A stretch of 27,201 nucleotides of DNA from HGM04593 sp045654885 (lineage in GTDB: Bacteria > Bacteroidota > Bacteroidia > Bacteroidales > Bacteroidaceae), in NCBI GenBank assembly GCA_045654885.1, contig JAZOOF010000047.1, positions 1-27,201 on the forward strand, given 5' to 3'. The stretch's first letter is position 1, and each line of letters begins with the position of its first letter. This document shows positions 9,401-16,663 of this stretch, piece by piece. The position numbers were made by a program, and so were the translations under genes. A model generated the notes under the pieces. The model worked only from the letters and a program-made list of their open reading frames with translations. It did not search any database and was not told the DNA's origin.

Positions 9401-12400
9401 TCAAAGAAGTTGGATTATTTACGACATTCTTATATTCGGAATGCAGAATTTCAAATATACCCTCAAAGGCTGTGCCACCGGCATAAACCTCTTTTGCGCT
9501 ATTGAGAAGTGCGGCGAGGTCTACTACTGCTGTCGGTTTATAGCAACCTACTTTTTTATAGGTATCATCAACATTATCTATGACTGTTTCTACCTCGGCA
9601 ATCAAATCGCCAAGCAACGTTCTCTTGACAACGCTCAAATCAACCTCGGCCTCAACGGGTGCAACATTATTGTCTGAGCTGACAGAGACAATTGTTGCTT
9701 TACCTGAAATGAGAGCTAGTTTGGCCTTTTCGCCCAATTCAAATGTTGTCTTGTTGCTGAACGAAACAATCTCGCCCTTATCATTGAGAATGAGGAAACC
9801 TACACCACCTTCGCCATCGCTCATTGTAATTGTTCCATCGCTGTTGAGTGTTGCTGTGTATGGTGTTGTTGCCACATTGCCGGCAATAAAATCGCTCACT
9901 GAACCGAAATCGGAGTTCGAGGTTGTTTCGTTATATATCACACGCTTGGTCTTTCCGTCGTGCTGCAGATAGTTGGCTTTTTCATCGTCATCGTTGATGA
10001 ATATAATCGAGAGGTTCTCGGGATAGCCCATTTCCTTCACCTCGGCTATAGCCTTGTCTATCATCTGCTGTGAGAGATTGTAGACCGAGTTGCTATAGTC
10101 ACCCACAAGACGATTTTCCATCACCGTGAAATAGCCGTGCGCACGGAAGAACTCGGTCAAGTCCTCGCCGGCAGCCTGGCATACAAGTTTATAGAAATGC
10201 AACATAGAAACATCGCCATCCTGCATATATGTCCTGACCATGGGGTCATGACGCAGAAGCTCGAAAAGACGAGGGTAGAACTGCGTGTTGTTACCGGCCA
10301 GGTGATAGTAGAGCCACAGACGGTAGTACATGTGGGTAAGCGCCCAGATGTTATTTGTATAAGTATCGCCACCATCGGTATTAAAAGCCTTCAACACCTG
10401 TTCCAAAGAGCCCTCGCTGCCATTATAGCGCGATGTAGACATACCCTTGTACCACAAGGCAATGTTTGAGAAGAGGTTGTTGGTAACCTCCATCAAGCCG
10501 TTCAAAGTGAGCAATGCCTGATGCTGGTGACCAATCTCGTGACCGGGTCCCCAGGTTGAACCGGCATTTGAAGCAAATGTCTTAATTATACCATCAAATG
10601 TATTGATGTTATAACCACAGTGGTCGCCACCACCATACATGTAACCACTTGTTGTACCAAGCGCAACACCGTGATGGTTGAAAACGTCGCTGTAATCGAC
10701 ACCGCAGAACTTCTCGAGAGTCTTTCCGTCGATGTCCGAAGTTTCTGAATAATCATAAATTTCGGCAGCGATAGTGCCATCGGCATTCCAACGTGGATAG
10801 AGTTCGTTCATTCGCTTCATATCGTCTTTGCTCAAAAGACCCATTGTTGCAAGCTCGGAGTACATAACGCGGTCCCATGCCTCCAACAGAATATTTATTT
10901 TGCCTGTTTTTGGGTCGCATCCCATACCATAGTCACTCCAAAAACCTGTACGGTTGTATGGTTCGGTGGGAACTTCAACACTCTGGGGGAGCAGGCTTTT
11001 CATACCCTGACACAATTTGCCGTTAGAATCGTTGGTATCATTCAACTGGAACAGCAGAATCTGGCGGTGGCCAAGAATTGGCAGCACGTTCAAATTGGCA
11101 CGTGTCTCCATATATTCCCAATCGGCATCGCAGTCGACGCTTGCACCGGTTATGGTCTTCCAAAGGTCATCGGAACCATCGTCTGCTTTAGCACGGAAGT
11201 CGCCTTGTGCATTATAAAAACCGTTGATGGCACCGCCCTCGATGTGGATTTTCAATGGTGCATATTCGGACAATTTATGAGGGAACTTTGTTTCATCGTC
11301 TGTTCCGTCGGGATTATATGTATCCACATTGTAGCAGATATAAAGCATTCCGCCCGCCTGTGTAAATTCAATAACATTCAAGCCCTGCTGCAAGGCATAA
11401 CCACCGGTCGCTGCATTCGTAATACGGTCATTGGAACCGGCATCTACAAGGCGCAGTGTTGCACCGGTTTTTATCTCGCCCTCTACCATCACATATACTT
11501 TACCCGCCTGGTGTACATAGATACCTGTAGGGTTGTCGTTGTTGGCATGGGAATTTATTCCAAGCCATGATGTGATATCGCCGGCGATACTGTAGGGCTC
11601 GTACATCTGCACACGGAATTTCTTGGCATACGTAGCACCCCAAGCATCCTTTGTGGCATCGGCATTAGCCTCGCCCCAACCACTGCCGTAGGTTTTGTCA
11701 TACATCTTGTCGACAAGCTGCTGCATTTCGTCTGTCAATGCCCGGTAAGCAGCTGTCGCCTGCGCTTCAGCAAGCGAAGAGTACTTTGGTGTGTAACAAG
11801 CGGTCTCTTTGAAGAGTGAAATGAAATTTTCACTCACTTTTGCTACAGCCTCGGCAGCTGTTGGGCGCTCGTCGAGTATTGCTTGAAGTTCATCGGCTGT
11901 ATACTCCACCTCGTAGGTTGTCCAGTGAGAACTCTTAGAGGTATTTTCGTTATCCCAGCTTACAACTCTAGTACCACCATTATACGAAATTCCATCATCA
12001 TGCATAAAGCCATAGTAGGTCCATCCTTTGGTTTCCAATGAGTTATATTCGGTATCTGACTTTACATAAGTAAATTTGTTTGCATCAGAAGAATAGTCAT
12101 CGGTCAAAGACCAAACCACTTTATTCACATGTGCACCTTTCAAGTACTTCGCATAGTAGAGATTACGCAACACAAAGTGGTCGCCCTCCTTGGTTACATA
12201 CCACTGCTGCTGCAAACTTGTGGCATCAGGTGTTACCGCATTTACAACAGATTCACTATAAGCGTTCAACGAACGTTTTGTATTTCTATTGACAAAACGA
12301 TAGACCTTACCCTCCTCAAGTTCAGTCTTCGCTATGGTTATTTGCAAATTGGTAACAACAACGTGTTTATTATCACCTGCTAACAGAAAAGTCGCAGTTT

Positions 12401-12824
12401 CGCTATCTACATTCTCCACAGTCAATGTCTGTTCTGTGCCAGTAACAGGGTGAACACTTCCGCCATCAGGAGTAATAGTTATGCTTCCACTACCATCTTT
12501 CAATTTATAATTAAAACTATAAGAAGTAATTACATATCCCGATACCGTAAGGCTCCAAGTCGAAGATTTGCTTTGTCCGGAAGCAATCTCAAAACAACCG
12601 TCAGCAGCGTTTCTGTACATATTATTGGCACCGACGCTGATTGTCGTTGTCGGATAATCCGTGGTTGTAGAAGTCCAAGCACTGGCATAATTAGCGCTAC
12701 TGCTACTGCCGTACTCACCATTAGAAGAACTCACCGTGAAAGTCTTCGTTTCACTCTGCGCCCACGATGTTGCACTAAGCATCAGCAGCACAGCAACAAA
12801 AAGATGTGTAAAAATTCTTTTCAT
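3447..12824 (-). CDS. Giant secreted M60-family (enhancin-like) metallopeptidase with four F5/8C modules
   Basis: This 3125-residue protein starts with a signal peptide (1-22, ending TSWA before Gln23). In order I see: a beta-rich N-terminal domain (25-165); a ricin-type trefoil-like segment (about 170-305); an M60 peptidase region (about 400-960) with the zinc motif HEIGHQHQ, H762/E763/H766, and a downstream glutamate E779; a second trefoil-like segment (about 1145-1275); F5/8C (CBM32-like) modules at about 1315-1465, 1555-1718, 1985-2142 and 2305-2478; FIVAR-like helical linkers between them; two further trefoil-like segments (about 2550-2695 and 2776-2915); and a C-terminal domain ending IYDLQGRKL...GFYMVNGKKVYVK, like type IX sorting domains. 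M60 proteins such as B. thetaiotaomicron BT4244 cleave O-glycoproteins, so a mucin-type substrate is a reasonable inference. No lipobox is seen. Domain limits are estimates. The reading frame is intact throughout. Confidence 0.9.
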   Translation of the reverse strand: MKRIFTHLFVAVLLMLSATSWAQSETKTFTVSSSNGEYGSSSSANYASAWTSTTTDYPTTTISVGANNMYRNAADGCFEIASGQSKSSTWSLTVSGYVITSYSFNYKLKDGSGSITITPDGGSVHPVTGTEQTLTVENVDSETATFLLAGDNKHVVVTNLQITIAKTELEEGKVYRFVNRNTKRSLNAYSESVVNAVTPDATSLQQQWYVTKEGDHFVLRNLYYAKYLKGAHVNKVVWSLTDDYSSDANKFTYVKSDTEYNSLETKGWTYYGFMHDDGISYNGGTRVVSWDNENTSKSSHWTTYEVEYTADELQAILDERPTAAEAVAKVSENFISLFKETACYTPKYSSLAEAQATAAYRALTDEMQQLVDKMYDKTYGSGWGEANADATKDAWGATYAKKFRVQMYEPYSIAGDITSWLGINSHANNDNPTGIYVHQAGKVYVMVEGEIKTGATLRLVDAGSNDRITNAATGGYALQQGLNVIEFTQAGGMLYICYNVDTYNPDGTDDETKFPHKLSEYAPLKIHIEGGAINGFYNAQGDFRAKADDGSDDLWKTITGASVDCDADWEYMETRANLNVLPILGHRQILLFQLNDTNDSNGKLCQGMKSLLPQSVEVPTEPYNRTGFWSDYGMGCDPKTGKINILLEAWDRVMYSELATMGLLSKDDMKRMNELYPRWNADGTIAAEIYDYSETSDIDGKTLEKFCGVDYSDVFNHHGVALGTTSGYMYGGGDHCGYNINTFDGIIKTFASNAGSTWGPGHEIGHQHQALLTLNGLMEVTNNLFSNIALWYKGMSTSRYNGSEGSLEQVLKAFNTDGGDTYTNNIWALTHMYYRLWLYYHLAGNNTQFYPRLFELLRHDPMVRTYMQDGDVSMLHFYKLVCQAAGEDLTEFFRAHGYFTVMENRLVGDYSNSVYNLSQQMIDKAIAEVKEMGYPENLSIIFINDDDEKANYLQHDGKTKRVIYNETTSNSDFGSVSDFIAGNVATTPYTATLNSDGTITMSDGEGGVGFLILNDKGEIVSFSNKTTFELGEKAKLALISGKATIVSVSSDNNVAPVEAEVDLSVVKRTLLGDLIAEVETVIDNVDDTYKKVGCYKPTAVVDLAALLNSAKEVYAGGTAFEGIFEILHSEYKNVVNNPTSLIGVISGKRYAIKSRSGNDYMTVSVSGTNVVTTGNSTLPTTDDNLWIIETSGENYHIKHAGSGKYLQGVSDNNSVRYTVGSTAVDYKMTRIESGYYALSTAEHSTRYMNRHAADNIATWNSTDANSQWTITLADAVTEDVQNMAKLELLASQTRKLLDKIAYVDYIGDAYPLQTDYSSEDYYITSNATENGHEPKYLLDNTTGTFFHTVWAGGSPGEAHYLQVDMGEENEIDQFVFSYSTIGQTNVDAPETIEVKGSNSPDSGFQTIAILSGSLPTAHLTSYTSDVLGAVGTKYRYLRFTVTKATGGTLGGYYYFGISELAIRRTNFKFNSINNGYDGVDESVVMAAIENYEDARSTMTNGSGYATALSSLQTAYDNLLAEYNEILAARKETLAALVEATTPLIGEVGTLAFATLTPLKLTAENLYCNEVRADDCASNGATADNSPTGYVKNLTDGNNDTFLHTNYDNAVAVNSPHYLRVYLGENSTVKNFSFNYVTRNNGNNCPTTIVVEGCNEADGTYTEIRTFTDGLPNGSSLSFDSGVITSSVAYRYIRIKVTGVEGGGATFFVMAEFGFSIMGENNISVKDRYAAVVSEDLLLSIYSVNEASNTMCKSTVGLTMEMLDTQIAEQTAAKKNLEDAIASLTIDKSALQELYDLALPLYNRMADANGAIRAEYEPSALTPEVLATAKAALDAANDKLDNSNSQDEIDAAIGNLQRAYDALLVIENANVANTIDKSGLRTAIANANALIAAIEAKGDGYYESVTGLGLAELSSALQSAEAVIDRFYLTEEQYTETLTQLNNCYTTTNGIVALDCNSENRNNLSTLIGNVNTLLSTIAVAGETTTALPLQATNENEAFYIWCYDPAGDSQGVAGLIDKNADGTANTGTFLGTNWGADVPAYTHYIEIDLGVAGTIDQLTMDYTTRNSTHADQRPTAIKILGSNDKTNYTEITEITSGLAANANEKWSMGELLDLGGRYRYIRIAVGSQRGFFHMSDFNLYTKLSHTLKEYYTTAEGLDFITLCLALDEAQDAAACYMTEELYNTVSGNLNTIYTNAKGIVEADYTDRETLSSLIATTGELIASVEGYEYLSEEVIASANNAKSEAEVAVDAGRYVSKDDYDAALAELQKAYNALLSAVKKPLKELIDETVLLKNSLYEVAVVSYNATEVALSATEGEAGYLYCNAPGVNNKWGDGQGVAALLDKNDDGSDNTGTYMHTPYNTDLDDNADGLDHYLRVDLGEGGAAYVKFDYVGRTNYPALTPSTIVVEACNDLEKGEWIEIEILTGLESTTDKVASGCLGNGSAYRYWRFMVTATNDGRECNGHPYFALSDFNVYKCTNVELNTTLKSEYTPNIYIYETNALVAEVEDAISAATAVYDYAAATAADCDNAIATLQPVKDKLTQAIEYYWTPVVLTTDETNPVLYTINAPGRSDESNSKAWQYNAQNNNITIVNKDAANLYHLWYFVEGDEEQTVKIVPVMTPGHSLTATDFGNGAGKVSAVAENSVDWSFANVGSNWNFKPYDRNTYLSHFGGGGNALGFYGAADGGSFVSFTAVELENYAFARLAELSKAHVETIITGTEFGCFAQETGDVYNEALTAAAELVASASAGDDEYVAAFTTLYNATSGLEIVLPEDGTVLCTVTNVAREGGKMFAGSETEPILHWDNNAVNAKYIFTFEPAGEKGKYYMKSLERGTYISTNLGHGGGAENIAADRDAAIVVTIANMSRSSRAVSITPVGGAMLHADASGNANKVVAWNNNEATGPSAWLLDEVTDLSQVTHTVTMNATFSSVMLGYNATVPAGVEAYNARGVEDGCVTLVKVAEENGVIPANTPVILYRTDDAPSKVFTYTTNPATSVPTETVLGGSLYQKFVKCDDEKEYYKLMIKDGVAKMYWMYKEFNAAGESLGENNGGHIKCSANKIYMALPTAQGAASYGMRFVGGESTDILDFTGEQREDVIYDLQGRKLTEIAHPGFYMVNGKKVYVK

Positions 12825-12978
12825 TTTTTTATTTTAGTTAGTTATTTATATTCAATATTTTACGAACAATCAACTTTTTAATAATTATTTACAAAGTCAA
12901 AAATGACTCGAAAAATTGCTTTTGCCGGTATTGTATTTTCATGCATAAAATATTACTACACAATAGCATACAAGCATA

Positions 12979-13009
12979 CAAAGTTACAAATTTTCACGCA
13001 TTTTCACAA
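12979..13009 (-). promoter_or_regulatory. Predicted promoter of the giant M60 gene
   Basis: On the minus strand TTG (13009-13007), a 20-base spacer and TAACTTTG (12986-12979) match the Bacteroidetes primary sigma pattern TTG/TTTG, N19-21, TAnnTTTG. Transcription would start near 12972, leaving a leader of roughly 145 bases before the ATG at 12824. Confidence 0.6.
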
Positions 13010-13159
13010 TCAAAAACAAAAAAACTTCGCGCGCACACGTATTTAATATGCGAAAGGCACTTTTTTTCAACGAACACCGTCGGTTGCATAGTGCGGTTAC
13101 CCGGGGGCATGAAACGCATACAAACGACAAGAGGGAAAGAAAAACAGTGTCAAATACAC

Positions 13160-13187
13160 TTGTTTACAGAGATTATTCGTATCTTCG
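13160..13187 (+). promoter_or_regulatory. Predicted promoter of metY
   Basis: TTG at 13160-13162, a 17-base spacer and TATCTTCG at 13180-13187 resemble the Bacteroidetes consensus with one mismatch in the -7 box (TTCG for TTTG). The expected start near 13194 gives a leader of about 30 bases to the ATG at 13224. Confidence 0.5.
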
Positions 13188-13223
13188 CATCAAACAATTT
13201 AAGAAAAACTAAAAAAATATATC

Positions 13224-14507
13224 ATGACAAAGAAACTTAATACAGGCACGCTGTGCGTGCAGGGCGGTTGGCAGCCCAAAAAGGGTGAGGCACGTGTGTT
13301 GCCTATTTTCCAGAGCACAACATTCAAGTACGACACAAGCGAGCAGATGGCACGTCTGTTCGACCTCGAGGACAGCGGTTATTTCTACAGCCGCCTGCAG
13401 AACCCCACGGTTGACGCAGTGGGTGCAAAAATCAATGCACTCGAAGGTGGTGTAGGTGCTGTAATGACCTCATCGGGCCAGGCTGCGAACTTCTATGCTA
13501 TACTGAACATTTGCCAGGCGGGCGACCACTTTGTTTCGGCAACAACCATCTACGGCGGTACATACAACCTTTTTGCCGTGACATTGAAGAAGATGGGCAT
13601 TGAGGTTACATTTGTGGATGCCGATGCCCCTGCCGAGGAGATTGAGAAGGCTTTCCGCCCCAACACCAAGGCGCTGTTCGGCGAGACAATCTCCAACCCC
13701 AGCGTGAACGTGCTTGACATTGAGAAATTTGCCGGCATTGCACACCGCAACGGCGTGCCCCTTATCATTGACAACACATTTGCCACACCTGTTAACTGCC
13801 GCCCAATCGAGTGGGGTGCCGACATTGTGACACACTCTACAACAAAATATATGGACGGTCACGCGGTTGCCGTAGGCGGTTGCGTCATTGACAGTGGCAA
13901 CTTCGACTGGGAGGCACAGCATGACAAGTTCACCTGCCTCACCGAGCCCGACGAGAGCTACCACGGCCTCATATACACAAAGAACTTTGGCCGTGCGGCC
14001 TACATAACAAAGATGGTTTCACAGGTGATGCGCGACCTGGGTGCGATGATGGCTCCCGAGAATGCGTTCCTGCTGAACCTTGGACTGGAGACACTGCACC
14101 TGCGCATGCCACGCCACTGCGAGAATGCACAGAAGGTTGCCGAGTATTTGGAGCAGCACCCCAAAGTAAAGTGGGTGAACTACTGCGGCCTGCCAAGCAG
14201 CAAATACTACAGCCTTGCACAGAAGTACCTGCCAAACGGCGGTTGCGGCGTAATGGCATTTGCAGTCGAGGGCGACAAGGAGGATGCGATACGCTTCATG
14301 GACAGCCTGAAGTTCATAGCCATTGTGACACACGTTGCCGATGCGCGTTCATGCGTGCTTAACCCGGCAAGCCACACCCACCGTCAGCTCAGCAACGAGC
14401 AGCTCATTGAGGCAGGCATTGACCCCGACTTGATTCGTCTGTCTGTGGGTATTGAGGATGCCGAGGATATCATTACCGACATTGAGCAGGCATTGGAGAC
14501 TATTTAA
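13224..14507 (+). CDS. metY: O-acetylhomoserine aminocarboxypropyltransferase (sulfhydrylase)
   Basis: This 427-residue PLP enzyme of the Cys/Met-metabolism family condenses O-acetylhomoserine with sulfide to homocysteine, the direct sulfhydrylation route to methionine. The N terminus (TGTLCVQGGWQP...VLPIFQSTTFKY) and the block YFYSRLQNPTVDAVGAKINALEGG are typical of MetY. The PLP lysine is K208 in HSTTKYMDGH; DNTFATPV upstream includes the cofactor-binding Asp. The Arg in the NPASHTHRQL...IRLSVGIEDAEDI end is the usual carboxylate-binding region. The length fits MetY (about 425-435) rather than the shorter cystathionine gamma-synthase or gamma-lyase (about 380-400), which is the main alternative. 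It is followed after 14 bases by a TonB-C-domain gene, probably on the same transcript. Confidence 0.93.
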   Translation: MTKKLNTGTLCVQGGWQPKKGEARVLPIFQSTTFKYDTSEQMARLFDLEDSGYFYSRLQNPTVDAVGAKINALEGGVGAVMTSSGQAANFYAILNICQAGDHFVSATTIYGGTYNLFAVTLKKMGIEVTFVDADAPAEEIEKAFRPNTKALFGETISNPSVNVLDIEKFAGIAHRNGVPLIIDNTFATPVNCRPIEWGADIVTHSTTKYMDGHAVAVGGCVIDSGNFDWEAQHDKFTCLTEPDESYHGLIYTKNFGRAAYITKMVSQVMRDLGAMMAPENAFLLNLGLETLHLRMPRHCENAQKVAEYLEQHPKVKWVNYCGLPSSKYYSLAQKYLPNGGCGVMAFAVEGDKEDAIRFMDSLKFIAIVTHVADARSCVLNPASHTHRQLSNEQLIEAGIDPDLIRLSVGIEDAEDIITDIEQALETI

Positions 14508-14521
14508 GCATAACCCCAACG

Positions 14522-15151
14522 ATGAAGAAGTTGCTTATAGTTGCAGGCGCACTGCTGTGGTGCATCACCGCCACTGCAGGAATCTCCACGGCCACAGCGC
14601 CACAGGACAGCACCCGCATGAGGATGGAAATTAAGAGAGCCGACTTGAACAAAGCCGGCAGCGTGGATGTGTCCCCTTTAAAGGTACAGGATAAGAGAGC
14701 GGATGTCAAACTTGACAAAACTGAAATAAAGGCCGCGACAACGGTTGAAAAGCCTATGGTCGCAGTGGGCAAAAACAGTGCCGAGGAGATGAAGAACATG
14801 GCAAAGAGGGAGAGCAAGAAGTCTGCCGGACAGTCCGAAACCCCGACTGTGAGCTACCCATACTATCCCGGTGGGAATATTGCCATAAGGGAGTTTGTAA
14901 GACAGACCCGCCGCTACCCCGAAGAGTGCAAGCGTGAGCGCCTGACAGGAAGGGTTGAGGTGCTGATAGCCATTGCACCCGACGGCACACCGCACAGCGC
15001 CACAATCTCAAAGAGCAGCGGCAACGTGCACATGGATGCCGAGGCTTTGCGAGTTGCAGAACTGATGCCAAAATGGCAACCGGCTGTGGAAAGCGACGAC
15101 CCGCAAGGCATCGATTACGTAATATACGTAAACTTCCGCCCCGGAAGATAA
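14522..15151 (+). CDS. Short TonB C-terminal-domain protein
   Basis: The 209-residue product has an N-terminal hydrophobic segment (3-20) that could be a signal peptide or inner-membrane anchor, a charged, Lys-rich middle (30-105) and a TonB_C-like domain at about 120-207: FVRQTRRYPEECKRERLTGR, then VEVLIAIAPDG and ALRVAELMPKWQPA, ending IYVNF. TonB proteins pass energy from ExbB/ExbD to outer-membrane receptors. This one lacks the long Pro-rich spacer normally needed to cross the periplasm, and no exbB or exbD is nearby, so it may be a stand-alone periplasmic TonB-C protein rather than a true energy transducer. The middle repeats a KRAD motif (38-41 and 58-61). It begins 14 bases after metY and ends at the shared palindromic terminator. 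A functional link to methionine synthesis is not evident. Confidence 0.82.
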   Translation: MKKLLIVAGALLWCITATAGISTATAPQDSTRMRMEIKRADLNKAGSVDVSPLKVQDKRADVKLDKTEIKAATTVEKPMVAVGKNSAEEMKNMAKRESKKSAGQSETPTVSYPYYPGGNIAIREFVRQTRRYPEECKRERLTGRVEVLIAIAPDGTPHSATISKSSGNVHMDAEALRVAELMPKWQPAVESDDPQGIDYVIYVNFRPGR

Positions 15152-15203
15152 CAATTGACAAAAAAAGAGAATTGCGCTTGCAATTCTCTTTTTTTGTCAA
15201 TTG
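15152..15203. terminator. Perfect 24-bp bidirectional terminator between convergent transcripts
   Basis: Arms 15152-15175 and 15180-15203 are exact reverse complements around a GCTT loop (15176-15179). Each arm includes a seven-base homopolymer (A7 in the left, T7 in the right), so a GAGAATTGC/GCAATTCTC core stem is followed by T7 on both strands. It begins directly after the stop of the TonB-C gene on the plus strand and contains the last codons and TGA stop of sufE on the minus strand. Confidence 0.93.
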
Positions 15204-15622
15204 TTCTTTGCTTTGAAGGCGAGAGCATAGAGCCTCATCTGCTTTATCATTGCCAAAAGTCCGTTACTCCTGGTTGGCGACAGATGCTCCTTCAGACCGA
15301 TAGCCTCCACAAAATAGGGTTCACTTGCGAGTATCTCATCGGGGGTGTGTCCCGAGTAGACCTTTATCAACAATGATACTATACCCTTCACTATCATAGC
15401 ATCGCTCTCGGCACGGAAAATCACTTTGCCGTCGGCATAGTCCGCCTGAAGCCACACGCGGCTCTGACAACCCTCAATCAGGTTATTGTCGGTCTTGTAC
15501 TCCGCAGGCAGCGGTTCCTGTTCGCCACCAAGGTCTATGAGCAACTGATAGCGGTCGAGCCAATCATCAAAATCGTTGAACTCGGCAATTACCTCATCCT
15601 GTATCTCTTTTATTGTAGCCAT
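15197..15622 (-). CDS. sufE: SufE-family cysteine desulfuration protein
   Basis: The 141-residue cytoplasmic protein matches SufE, which accepts persulfide sulfur from the cysteine desulfurase SufS and passes it to the Fe-S scaffold. The acceptor cysteine is C52 in LIEGCQSRVWL, followed by the GKVIFRAESDAMIVKGIVSLL and SPTRSNGLLAMIKQM blocks. The length is typical. Its ATG (15622-15620) overlaps the stop of the M28 gene by one base as TAATG, so translation is probably coupled. It is the last gene of the seven-gene unit, and its final codons and stop lie inside the right arm of the terminator at 15152-15203. No sufS, sufB, sufC or sufD is next to it, so the partners must be encoded elsewhere. 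Confidence 0.93.
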   Translation of the reverse strand: MATIKEIQDEVIAEFNDFDDWLDRYQLLIDLGGEQEPLPAEYKTDNNLIEGCQSRVWLQADYADGKVIFRAESDAMIVKGIVSLLIKVYSGHTPDEILASEPYFVEAIGLKEHLSPTRSNGLLAMIKQMRLYALAFKAKNN

Positions 15623-16656
15623 TATTTCTCGTTATAAATTACTGTCAACACTGTCTGACCCACCGCCTTGAGTGTGGCGGCATCTATCCACTCCATATCA
15701 TCTTTCATTGTATGGTGGTGGGCACCAAATCCATTGGGGCTATCAGGGTCATAGTTTATGATATCTATGCAGGGTATTCCTGCTGTGGTGTTCACATAAA
15801 GATGGTCATCGGTGATGGCACCGCCCTCTTCATTGATGAAGAATGCCGAGTATCCTGCCCTGTGAGCCCAGTCCCACACCTTGCGCACCACCCCGGCAGC
15901 ATAGTAGTTGGAATAATACTCATGATGGAAGCGTGAAGCAGGAGCACCCACAATGTCAAGCAATATACCATAACGTGGGCTGTAGCCTGCCTCGTGGGGG
16001 AAGTATGACCAGTACTGTGAGCCCAAGGCCCAAGAGTGGTGGTTGGTGTAATACCTCTCGATATCATTCTCGTGAAGGCCATAGTCTTCGGCATCGAAAA
16101 GTATGATATCAACACCCACCGTAGGTGGCAGCATAGACAATTGACGCGCAACCTCCATCAGCACTCCCACTCCGCTACCGCCATCATTGGCGCCGGGAAG
16201 AGGCTTGTAGTGGTTGGCCTTGTCAGGGTCGAAATCGGCCCAAGGACGCGTATCCCAGTGCGCACATAGCATCACACGTTCCTTTTTCTCGGGCGAAAAG
16301 CGGGCTATGATGTTACGTGCCTTGAGCAGGTCACCGTTATATGCTTTGAGGTCGACATCCTGTGTAAGCACCTCGGCACCATAGGAGCGCAGCTTGGCAA
16401 CAAGATAGTCGCCGCACTTGCGGTGGGTTGCGGTACCGGGCACACGAGGACCGAATGCCACTTGACGTGCCACAAAGCTATAGGCACTGTCGGCATCGAA
16501 AATGGGCACAATAGCGGCCGGTTCAATAACCACTGCAGGCTCCTGTGACAGAGGTTCAACAGCAGGTGCTCTATCTACGGTGCTGTTTTTGGGAGCACCG
16601 CTGCAATTTACAAGCAGCAGTGCCACCAACAGCATGTATATCTTTTGAATCATCAC
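15622..16656 (-). CDS. M28-family lipoprotein, glutaminyl-peptide cyclotransferase-like
   Basis: The 344-residue product has a lipoprotein signal (hydrophobic 5-17, LVNC with Cys18; Asn before Cys is unusual in Proteobacteria but tolerated in Bacteroidetes). There is no acidic run just after Cys18, so a periplasm-facing position is the simpler guess. The catalytic domain has M28 landmarks: CAHWDTRPWAD (131-141), GANDGGSGVGVLMEVA with metal ligand D158, LFDAEDYG with E190, and GAHHHTMKDDMEWID with H313/H314. The single-zinc layout and the Trp-rich AHWDTRPWAD segment fit type II glutaminyl cyclases, which turn N-terminal Gln into pyroglutamate; Bacteroidetes such as Porphyromonas have such enzymes. 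An ordinary aminopeptidase remains the alternative. It begins 7 bases after cysS and overlaps sufE by one base. Confidence 0.85.
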   Translation of the reverse strand: MMIQKIYMLLVALLLVNCSGAPKNSTVDRAPAVEPLSQEPAVVIEPAAIVPIFDADSAYSFVARQVAFGPRVPGTATHRKCGDYLVAKLRSYGAEVLTQDVDLKAYNGDLLKARNIIARFSPEKKERVMLCAHWDTRPWADFDPDKANHYKPLPGANDGGSGVGVLMEVARQLSMLPPTVGVDIILFDAEDYGLHENDIERYYTNHHSWALGSQYWSYFPHEAGYSPRYGILLDIVGAPASRFHHEYYSNYYAAGVVRKVWDWAHRAGYSAFFINEEGGAITDDHLYVNTTAGIPCIDIINYDPDSPNGFGAHHHTMKDDMEWIDAATLKAVGQTVLTVIYNEK

Positions 16657-16663
16657 TCTTGTA

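Larger units (their letters stand above)
12825..13223. other. Divergent intergenic region M60 protease / metY
   Basis: This A/T-rich gap of 399 bases holds one promoter for each direction (12979-13009 minus, 13160-13187 plus). The predicted leader of the M60 transcript is about 145 bases and A/T-rich, without an obvious stable fold. The predicted metY leader is only about 30 bases, too short for a riboswitch. No small ORF with supporting features was seen. Confidence 0.6.

Noticed and set aside
13100..13223. A SAM or other riboswitch before metY
   Set aside because: The predicted transcription start leaves only about 30 bases before the ATG, and no conserved riboswitch core or terminator/antiterminator pair is visible.
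13224..14507. Cystathionine gamma-synthase or gamma-lyase instead of metY
   Set aside because: The length of 427 residues and the N-terminal blocks fit the O-acetylhomoserine sulfhydrylase branch better.
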